DNA of 23,205 nt from Oceanihabitans sp. (GTDB lineage: Bacteria; Bacteroidota; Bacteroidia; Flavobacteriales; Flavobacteriaceae): positions 1-23,205 of the forward strand of contig JAGPUY010000149.1 in NCBI GenBank assembly GCA_018067265.1, read 5' to 3'. The notes under the pieces are model-generated. The model did not search any database. It was not told the origin of the DNA and saw only the letters and a list, made by a program, of their open reading frames with translations. A program made the translations under genes and the position numbers. This document shows positions 17,640-23,205 of the stretch, in pieces. Within the stretch, counting starts at the first letter, position 1. Each line of letters opens with the position of its first letter.

Positions 17640-20522
17640 ATGAAAAAACACTACTTTTTACTAGCATTATTTTGCTCTTTATTTGCCAAAGCGCAAGTAA
17701 GTATATCTCCGTTTCCTTTTAATGTAGATGAAAGCATAACAATTACTGTAGATATTAATTCAATAGGCACAGATTGTAATGGTTTTAATAACCCTACAAC
17801 AATTTATTTACACTCCGGAATTGGAGACGACACTAATGCTTTTGGTTACAATGTTGTTGGAAACTGGGGACAAGATGATAGCGTTGGAGTAATGACCGAT
17901 AATAACAATGGTACTTGGAGTATTACTCTTGTTCCAGAAACTTATTATTCCCTATCTTCAGCACAAGCATCTTCTGCTACAAAATTAGGAATGGTATTTA
18001 GAAATGAAGATGGCAGCCAAGAATTTAAAGATAATGGCTGTTCTGACTTTATATATAATATAGGGACATTTCAAGTTCATTTAACAACCCCTTCAGAAAA
18101 CAGTGTAACACAATTAAATTCTGGTAACAACTTAGGCATAGAAGCTACAAATACAAATGGAAATGCAAATTACACATTAAGTTCTAACGGAAACGTTTTA
18201 AACACTCTAAATGACGTAACCACCTATAATTTTACACATACTAACATTACCGAAAACCAGTACTATACCTTATCTGTTACACAAGGTCTAGAATCGGTTG
18301 TAAAAGAGTTTTCAGTACTAATAAACGCTACGCCTGTTAATGAAACCTTACCTAATGGCGTGGACAATGGAATAAACTACAACACTTCGGATAACACTAA
18401 AGCAACTCTTGTTTTAGAGGCACCAAATAAAGATTATATATATGTAGCTGGTAGTTTTAATAATTACCAACCAACTAATTCAGATCTAATGAAAAAAGAC
18501 CCAACCTCAGGTGTTTTTTGGTTGGAACTTACCAATTTAACTCCTAATCAAATTGAAACCTACCAATATTGGGTTGTAGATCAATCTCCTATAGCGAATT
18601 CACCTTCCATGGTAAAAACAGCAGATCCTTTTTCTACTTTAGTACTATCTCCTTTTGATGACCCATGGATTCCAGCTTCCACCTATCCAAACTTACCAGC
18701 ATATCCTGCTGGACAAGAACGTGAAGTGACGGTTTTAGAAACCGGACAAACCCCATATTCTTGGGTAGTTACCGATTTTGAAAAACCTAAAAAAGAAGAT
18801 TTAGTGGTTTACGAAGTGCTTATTAGAGACTTCGACACCGATAGAAACTTTCAAGATTTAATAGATAAAATAGATTATTTTAAAAACCTAAATGTAAATG
18901 CCATCGAACTAATGCCTGTCATGGAGTTTGAAGGAAATGAAAGTTGGGGTTATAATACTTCCTTTCATCTAGCACTAGATAAATTTTATGGTACCGAGGC
19001 TAAGTTTAAAGAATTGATAGATGTATGCCACCAAAATGGTATTGCTGTAATTTTAGATGTTGCCTTAAACCACGCTTTTGGAAGAAACCCCATGGTACGC
19101 ATGTGGATGGATGATGCAGATGGTGACGGTTGGGGAGAACCAAGTAGCGAAAATCCTTATTTTAATCAAATAGCGGCGCACAGTTATAGTGTTGGTTCCG
19201 ATTTTGATCATTCCAATCCAAGAACAAAAGACTATACAAAACGTGTTGTAAAACATTGGATTGAAGAATTTAAAATTGATGGTTTCCGTTGGGATTTAAC
19301 CAAAGGATTTACACAAAACGCAACAGGTAGTGATGCACAAACTAATGCATATCAAGCAGATCGCGTTGCTGTTTTAAAAGAATATGCCGATTATTCTTGG
19401 TCTTTAGACGAAACACATTACGTGATTTTCGAACATTTAGGTTTTGGCGGAAGCGCACAAGAAGAAACAGAATGGGCGAACTACAGACTTACAGACAGTG
19501 AACCTAAAGGAATTATGCTTTGGGGAAAATTAACCGAACCATATAACCAATTAACTATGGGTTATAATTCGGATAATAATTTTGAAGGCATGGGACATAT
19601 TGCTAGAGGTTTTGATGCTCCTAGATCCATGGGATACGCAGAAAGCCATGATGAAGAACGTTTAATGTACAAAAACCTACAATATGGTAATGCATCCAAT
19701 GCTTCTCATGATGTAACAGATTTAAATGTAGCAATATCAAGAATGTCCGCGTTAGGTGCTGTAAGTTTAACGATTCCTGGTCCGAAAATGATATGGCATT
19801 TTGGTGAATTAGGTATGGAAAACTCCATTTTTACTTGTAATAATGGAACGGTAAATGAACCTGGAGGAACAGATGGTGATTGTAAATTAGACACAAAACC
19901 ACAACCACAATGGGCAGACAATTGGGGAACAGATGTAACTAGAAGTCAAGTGTATAGCGATTGGTCTAGAATGAATTATTTAAAAATAAATGAACCTGTT
20001 TTTGAAGGGGATTACACCATTACTTCTGGAAGTCTTACGCCTAGAATCGATATTTTTGATACTTCTATTCCTACTACAGCATTAAGAAATGTTATTGTTT
20101 TAGCAAACTTTGATGTCGTTTCTCAAACGGTAAACACGAGTTTTCCAACAAGTGGAACTTGGTATGATTTAATGGATGAAACTGGAAACACGACAATAGA
20201 ATCTACAGTAACCACCATTAGTATTCCTGCCGGACAGTTTAGAATTTTCGGAAATAACGCTCCTACATTAAGTATAGATGATTTGGAAACGGTTACCGAT
20301 TTAACTTTATATCCAAATCCGACAAACAATGCATTTCAATTAAATAAAGATGTTTCAAGACTTCAAATATTTGATATCTCTGGAAAACTAGTAAAAGAAT
20401 ACCAAGGTGATTTTACAAAAAATGCAACTTTCACTATTTCAGAATTATCTAGAGGAATGTATTTAGTAAAAGCAAAAAACAGGTTAGAACAAATAAGTAC
20501 CACTAAACTAATTAAATTTTAA
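17640..20522 (+). CDS. Secreted multidomain GH13 alpha-amylase with T9SS sorting domain
   Basis: A 960-residue exported enzyme with signal peptide 1-19 (ending FAKAQ). An N-terminal beta-rich domain (about 20-148) has no function I can name; an Ig-like segment follows (about 150-232), then a CBM48-like domain (about 255-335, YVAGSFNNYQ). The GH13 catalytic domain (about 385-785) has region I DVALNH (Asp473-His478), II GFRWDLTKG (nucleophile Asp552), III FEHLG (acid/base Glu598) and IV ESHDEER (Asp671). The last 75 residues are a T9SS type A sorting domain (LYPNPTNN at 889-896, IFDISGKLV, GMYLVKA), so it is released or displayed outside the cell. By role it would make the first cuts in starch. 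An in-frame TTG at 17592 lies inside the preceding hairpin; ATG 17640 opens the signal peptide and is preferred. Confidence 0.92.
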   Translation: MKKHYFLLALFCSLFAKAQVSISPFPFNVDESITITVDINSIGTDCNGFNNPTTIYLHSGIGDDTNAFGYNVVGNWGQDDSVGVMTDNNNGTWSITLVPETYYSLSSAQASSATKLGMVFRNEDGSQEFKDNGCSDFIYNIGTFQVHLTTPSENSVTQLNSGNNLGIEATNTNGNANYTLSSNGNVLNTLNDVTTYNFTHTNITENQYYTLSVTQGLESVVKEFSVLINATPVNETLPNGVDNGINYNTSDNTKATLVLEAPNKDYIYVAGSFNNYQPTNSDLMKKDPTSGVFWLELTNLTPNQIETYQYWVVDQSPIANSPSMVKTADPFSTLVLSPFDDPWIPASTYPNLPAYPAGQEREVTVLETGQTPYSWVVTDFEKPKKEDLVVYEVLIRDFDTDRNFQDLIDKIDYFKNLNVNAIELMPVMEFEGNESWGYNTSFHLALDKFYGTEAKFKELIDVCHQNGIAVILDVALNHAFGRNPMVRMWMDDADGDGWGEPSSENPYFNQIAAHSYSVGSDFDHSNPRTKDYTKRVVKHWIEEFKIDGFRWDLTKGFTQNATGSDAQTNAYQADRVAVLKEYADYSWSLDETHYVIFEHLGFGGSAQEETEWANYRLTDSEPKGIMLWGKLTEPYNQLTMGYNSDNNFEGMGHIARGFDAPRSMGYAESHDEERLMYKNLQYGNASNASHDVTDLNVAISRMSALGAVSLTIPGPKMIWHFGELGMENSIFTCNNGTVNEPGGTDGDCKLDTKPQPQWADNWGTDVTRSQVYSDWSRMNYLKINEPVFEGDYTITSGSLTPRIDIFDTSIPTTALRNVIVLANFDVVSQTVNTSFPTSGTWYDLMDETGNTTIESTVTTISIPAGQFRIFGNNAPTLSIDDLETVTDLTLYPNPTNNAFQLNKDVSRLQIFDISGKLVKEYQGDFTKNATFTISELSRGMYLVKAKNRLEQISTTKLIKF

Positions 20523-20549
20523 TCCCTAAATAGAATTTAAGTTCTAACC

Positions 20550-20586
20550 AAAAAAGCGCAACAAGTTTACTTGATTGCGCTTTTTT
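20550..20586. terminator. Bidirectional intrinsic terminator between amylase and second lacI
   Basis: AAAAAAGCGCAA (20550-20561) pairs with TTGCGCTTTTTT (20575-20586). Inside, CAAG and CTTG form a further short stem, with a single bulged A (20574). A-run and T-run flank the GC core symmetrically, so it works for the plus-strand amylase transcript (stop 27 bases away) and the converging lacI transcript. Confidence 0.9.
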
Positions 20587-20608
20587 ATTATATTAAAAGT
20601 AGTAAACC

Positions 20609-21601
20609 CTATAGATTTACCGCTATTGTCTTCGTGTGAAAACTAGTATTATCCTTACTCTTTATTCTATCTAATAAAAGCTTGGCACACGTTACACCAA
20701 TTTCTTTGGCGTTTTGATTAATTACAATAAGGGAAGCATCATACTTCGATTGCATATCATTACAAAAACCTGCAATAGAAATCGCGTTATCTTCTTTTTG
20801 TAGTTTATTCGTTAATAAAATAGCGTGCAACACACTTTTTTCATTTAAACCAAAAACACCATCAATACTTGAATCTTCTTTTAATAGTTCGCCAAGTTTT
20901 TGTTTTAGTCCTTTAGATCTTTCGTCTGTGATCACCGTACATTTCACAGTAGCGCTATGCTTATTCATTGCCGCTTCAAACCCTTTTCTTCTTAGGTTTA
21001 AATGATGTAGATTATTTGTTTTCGCTGTGATTACTATATGTTTACAATTTCTATTGGTTATAAGAAACTCCGTAGCATCAAAAGCAGCTTGAAAATCATC
21101 TGTAATCACCTTATCACATTCCAACTCATCACAAATTCTATCAAACATGACTATTGGAGTCCCGTTATCTATTAATGTTTTAATGTGTTGGTATTCGCTT
21201 TTCTGTTCGGCTTCTTTAGAGATGCAAATAATTAATCCATCCACAAAACCACTAGACATTACAGAAATGTTTTTGGTTTCCTTTTCAATTAAATCATTAG
21301 AAATAGAGGTAATTAATTTATAGCCATTATCATCTAAATATGTTTCTACTCCGACTAGCACTTTAGCATAAAACGGGTTTAAAATATTAGGTATTATTAA
21401 ACCGATGGTACTTGTGGTACCTTTTCTAAAACTGGAAGCGAAGCTATTTGGCGTATAATTATTTGCTTTAGCATATTCTAAAACTCTTTTTTTTGTTGCA
21501 GCACCAATTTCTGAACTATCAGAAAGCGCCTTAGAAACTGTGGATACAGAAATCTCTAATGCTTGAGCAATAGAAGCTAAAGTTGTTCTTTTTGATGGCA
21601 T
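20609..21601 (-). CDS. LacI/GalR-family transcriptional regulator (second copy, atypical hinge)
   Basis: A 330-residue LacI-family protein: HTH TTLASIAQALEISVSTVSKAL (6-26), sensor domain from about 66 (VDGLIICISKEAEQ, PIVMFDRI, ECDKVITDD). Several sensor stretches closely match the regulator at 10683-11723 (both have PIVMFDR and CDKVI), so the two look like paralogues bracketing the PUL. The hinge is FASSFRKGTTSTIG: Phe58 stands where LacI proteins usually have the DNA-intercalating Leu. It converges on the amylase terminator. No CG-centred palindrome is seen in its own upstream region, so its target is unclear; control of this PUL is inference from position. Confidence 0.9.
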   Translation of the reverse strand: MPSKRTTLASIAQALEISVSTVSKALSDSSEIGAATKKRVLEYAKANNYTPNSFASSFRKGTTSTIGLIIPNILNPFYAKVLVGVETYLDDNGYKLITSISNDLIEKETKNISVMSSGFVDGLIICISKEAEQKSEYQHIKTLIDNGTPIVMFDRICDELECDKVITDDFQAAFDATEFLITNRNCKHIVITAKTNNLHHLNLRRKGFEAAMNKHSATVKCTVITDERSKGLKQKLGELLKEDSSIDGVFGLNEKSVLHAILLTNKLQKEDNAISIAGFCNDMQSKYDASLIVINQNAKEIGVTCAKLLLDRIKSKDNTSFHTKTIAVNL

Positions 21602-21633
21602 GTAAATCGAATTTTATGATGTATACTATTTTG

Positions 21634-21641
21634 CAAAAATA
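21634..21641 (-). promoter_or_regulatory. Possible -7 promoter box for the second lacI
   Basis: On the minus strand TATTTTTG matches the Bacteroidota -7 consensus TAnnTTTG exactly, 32 bases before the lacI ATG. No clear TTG/TTTG -33 box is found at the usual 17-23 base spacing. AT-rich DNA gives such matches by chance, so this is weak. Confidence 0.3.
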
Positions 21642-21707
21642 CTTCTTTTATTCCTTTCTTTAACATTTTGGAATATTTTTGAAAGAAACCAAGAAATTAA
21701 AGTCTTG

Positions 21708-21757
21708 AAAAAAAAGGCACAAAACAACAGCATTCTCTCAAATACATGAAGCCTTTT
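21708..21757 (-). terminator. Probable intrinsic terminator after egtD
   Basis: On the minus strand AAAAGGC (plus positions 21751-21757) pairs with GCCTTTT (21712-21718), and the 3' arm merges into eight T (21708-21715). The stem is 7 bp with a long 32-base loop, so strength is uncertain. It lies 51 bases after the egtD stop and would separate egtD from the second lacI. Confidence 0.45.
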
Positions 21758-21807
21758 ACTCTTAATCAAGTGTTGCTACAGCAAATTACAAATGGGTATT
21801 GTTCTGT

Positions 21808-22749
21808 TTATTTAATTAAAAGTGTGTCTGTAAAATAGTGTTTACAATCTAAAAAATGATTTACCACTTTAAAGTTGCTTTGAACAGCGAGTACATCAAT
21901 TTCTTCTAGACTATATTTTTTAGATAATTCTGTCCAAATCAATTCATCATACTTAAAATCGACCATCACATCTAGTTTTTTAAGCGCTACTTTTTGATTT
22001 CGAAGACTTACTATATAGCTTTTCACATCGCCACTTATTGGATCATAATGACAATAAAAATCAAAATCATCCACTTTAAAATCGCCATCAAACTCTTTAT
22101 TGATTCGCAATAATAAATTAAGATTAAAGCGTTTTGTAATACCATGCTTATCCAAATACGCGTTTTGAACAATTATCGGATTCTTTTTCACATCGACGCC
22201 AAGTAATAAAGCATCTCCTTTTTTCATATTATCATTAAATAATTGCAAAAGGTTTACGGCTTCTTTTTCTGGATAGTTCCCTATATTTCCTCCCAAAAAT
22301 AAAAGCAAACTAGGAATATCTGTTTGCACATTTTCTTTAGATAGAATTTCAAAATAATCTCCAACACGCGGATGAATCGAAAGGTTTGGCAGTTTTTCCT
22401 TCAGCTTTTTGGTAAGTGAATCCATTGCGCCTTGCGAAATATCTACTGGCACATAATGAAATTCTATCTCATTATTTACCAAATATTCTAAGAGTTTAAA
22501 CGTTTTAAATCCATCACCTGCACCTAATTCTACAATATTAAATGGAGTATCAAAATTTACCGCAGCAATAATTTGTTTTGCCTGCAACGACAAAATTTCG
22601 AATTCGCTATCGGTTAAATAATATTCAGGCATGTTCATTATTTCCTGAAAAATTCGACTTCCTATATCATCATAAAAATATTTAGAGGATAAGTGTTTCT
22701 TTTTAGATGATAATCCTTCAATTACATCGTTTGCAAAATCTGTATTCAT
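21808..22749 (-). CDS. egtD: L-histidine N-alpha-methyltransferase (ergothioneine biosynthesis)
   Basis: A 313-residue EgtD-family SAM-dependent methyltransferase. Family landmarks are YFYDDIGSRIFQEI (24-37), PEYYLTDSE (41-49), SAM-binding motif IVELGAGDG (72-80), PVDIS (101-105), LGGNIGNY (152-159, Asn155) and NAYLD (Tyr198). ELSKKYS (274-280) carries a Glu corresponding to the histidine-recognising Glu282 of the mycobacterial enzyme. It trimethylates histidine to hercynine, the substrate of EgtB. A partial egtB lies directly upstream on the same strand (73-base gap), supporting the assignment. No egtE-like lyase is adjacent. From recall of the mycobacterial sequence, its Met252 position is Val246 here. 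Confidence 0.9.
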   Translation of the reverse strand: MNTDFANDVIEGLSSKKKHLSSKYFYDDIGSRIFQEIMNMPEYYLTDSEFEILSLQAKQIIAAVNFDTPFNIVELGAGDGFKTFKLLEYLVNNEIEFHYVPVDISQGAMDSLTKKLKEKLPNLSIHPRVGDYFEILSKENVQTDIPSLLLFLGGNIGNYPEKEAVNLLQLFNDNMKKGDALLLGVDVKKNPIIVQNAYLDKHGITKRFNLNLLLRINKEFDGDFKVDDFDFYCHYDPISGDVKSYIVSLRNQKVALKKLDVMVDFKYDELIWTELSKKYSLEEIDVLAVQSNFKVVNHFLDCKHYFTDTLLIK

Positions 22750-22768
22750 TATAATGATAATCGTTTTT
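22750..22768. promoter_or_regulatory. Fur-box-like sequence abutting the egtD start codon
   Basis: Plus-strand TATAATGATAATCGTTTTT matches the classical 19-base Fur box (GATAATGATAATCATTATC) at 15 of 19 positions, including an unbroken 12-base ATAATGATAATC. It occupies the 19 bases immediately before the egtD ATG. A chance match is possible in AT-rich DNA, and flavobacterial Fur sites may differ from the Escherichia coli consensus. Confidence 0.3.
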
Positions 22769-22780
22769 CTAAATTGGTTG

Positions 22781-22820
22781 GTATTAATACTAAGGCAGTA
22801 GGATGCAATACTGCTGCATC
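22781..22820 (-). promoter_or_regulatory. Overlapping alternative hairpins and a palindrome in the egtB-egtD gap
   Basis: Just after the egtB stop, GCAGTA (22795-22800) can pair with TACTGC (22809-22814), or GATGCA (22802-22807) with TGCATC (22815-22820). The stems interlock, so only one can form. Next comes a perfect 10-base palindrome, GTATTAATAC (22781-22790). None of these is followed by a T-run on the minus strand. Confidence 0.4.
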
Positions 22821-22822
22821 TC

Positions 22823-23205
22823 TTATTTTTTCACTAATCGAATTCCTGAAAACATCCATTGTAAACTGGCGTGAAAAAAATTTCGATAGGTTTTTCTACT
22901 ATGGTTTTTCGGTGTAGCAATAGATGCACCACGCAATACTTGCAAATTCACCATAAACTTTCCGTTGTACTCGCCTAAAGCACCATCTGCTTTTGTAAAA
23001 TCAGGATATGGTTGATAGGCACTTGCTGTCCATTCCCAAAGCTGTCCGTACTCTAATTGATCTGCTGCAACTTCCCATTCAAACTCGGTAGGCAAACGCA
23101 TTCCTTTCCATTCGGCAAAGGCATAGGCTTTATAATAACTAATATGTGTAACTGGTAAATTCAGGTGGATTTCTTCTAATCCGTTACAATTATAATACTT
23201 CCAAA
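22823..23205 (-). CDS. egtB: EgtB-like ergothioneine sulfoxide synthase, C-terminal part (runs off the right edge)
   Basis: The last 126 residues of a protein whose start lies beyond the window. The reading frame is open to base 23205, so the Met codon at 23101 is internal, not the start. It shows the C-terminal formylglycine-generating-enzyme-like fold of EgtB: LPVTHISYYKAYAFAEW, GMRLPTEFEWEVAA, LWEWTASAY and FSGIRLVKK at the end. EgtB is a non-haem iron enzyme joining hercynine to a thiol with oxygen. Its iron-binding DinB-like domain would be in the missing part. The same fold occurs in other FGE-like proteins; the adjacent egtD decides the call. Confidence 0.85.
   Translation of the reverse strand, partial: WKYYNCNGLEEIHLNLPVTHISYYKAYAFAEWKGMRLPTEFEWEVAADQLEYGQLWEWTASAYQPYPDFTKADGALGEYNGKFMVNLQVLRGASIATPKNHSRKTYRNFFHASLQWMFSGIRLVKK

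Noticed and set aside
22498..22505. AAACGTTT core, as in the operator, inside egtD
   Set aside because: It is explained by the codons for Phe-Lys-Thr-Phe-Lys and lacks the outer CG arms. The same 8-base core also occurs in coding DNA at 2787 and 18191, so the core alone is not informative.
22823..23101. Stand-alone 92-residue protein starting at the Met codon at 23101
   Set aside because: The frame stays open upstream to the window edge and continues the same conserved EgtB/FGE fold, so this is the end of a larger gene.

Overview
The window looks like chromosomal DNA of a low-GC member of the Bacteroidota, most likely a Flavobacteriaceae. The evidence is a SusC/SusD pair, lipoproteins with acidic residues right after the lipidated cysteine, a secreted enzyme ending in a type IX secretion (T9SS type A) sorting domain, AT-rich leaders without Shine-Dalgarno motifs, and a short interspersed-type repeat. 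Nearly all of it (1-21601) is one starch/maltodextrin polysaccharide utilization locus (PUL). The right end (21808-23205) holds two ergothioneine-biosynthesis genes.

Layout. On the minus strand, reading leftwards from 11723: a LacI-family regulator, an MFS sugar transporter, beta-phosphoglucomutase (pgmB), a GH65 maltose phosphorylase, a GH13 neopullulanase/cyclomaltodextrinase-like lipoprotein, a large three-part protein (starch-binding-like domain + esterase + GH31 alpha-glucosidase), and a second GH13 lipoprotein cut by the window edge. On the plus strand from 11948: susC, susD, a susE-like starch-binding lipoprotein, an intrinsic hairpin, then a multidomain secreted GH13 amylase, ending at a bidirectional terminator. 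A second, related LacI regulator (20609-21601, minus) converges on that terminator. Beyond it, on the minus strand, lie egtB (partial) and egtD.

How it works together (family knowledge applied to the gene set). The T9SS amylase cuts starch outside the cell. SusD and SusE hold the glucan at the surface and SusC imports maltodextrins. Two GH13 lipoproteins and the GH31 fusion trim them, probably in the periplasm. The MFS transporter moves maltose into the cytoplasm. GH65 splits it with phosphate into glucose and beta-glucose-1-phosphate, which PgmB turns into glucose-6-phosphate, saving one ATP per maltose. A CG-centred LacI-type operator lies between the divergent lacI and susC genes and is the best candidate control site.

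The architecture is a recognisable flavobacterial alpha-glucan PUL rather than an unknown system. The least ordinary items are: the esterase-GH31 fusion; an intrinsic terminator placed so that the secreted amylase must rely on read-through; an interspersed-type repeat inside the catabolic operon; a perfect 16-bp tandem duplication abutting the susC start; a second LacI regulator with Phe at the usual hinge-Leu position; and, outside the PUL, a Fur-box-like sequence touching the egtD start codon with overlapping alternative hairpins just upstream. No RNA genes, CRISPR arrays, insertion sequences or broken genes were seen. No gene-free stretch exceeds about 225 bases.
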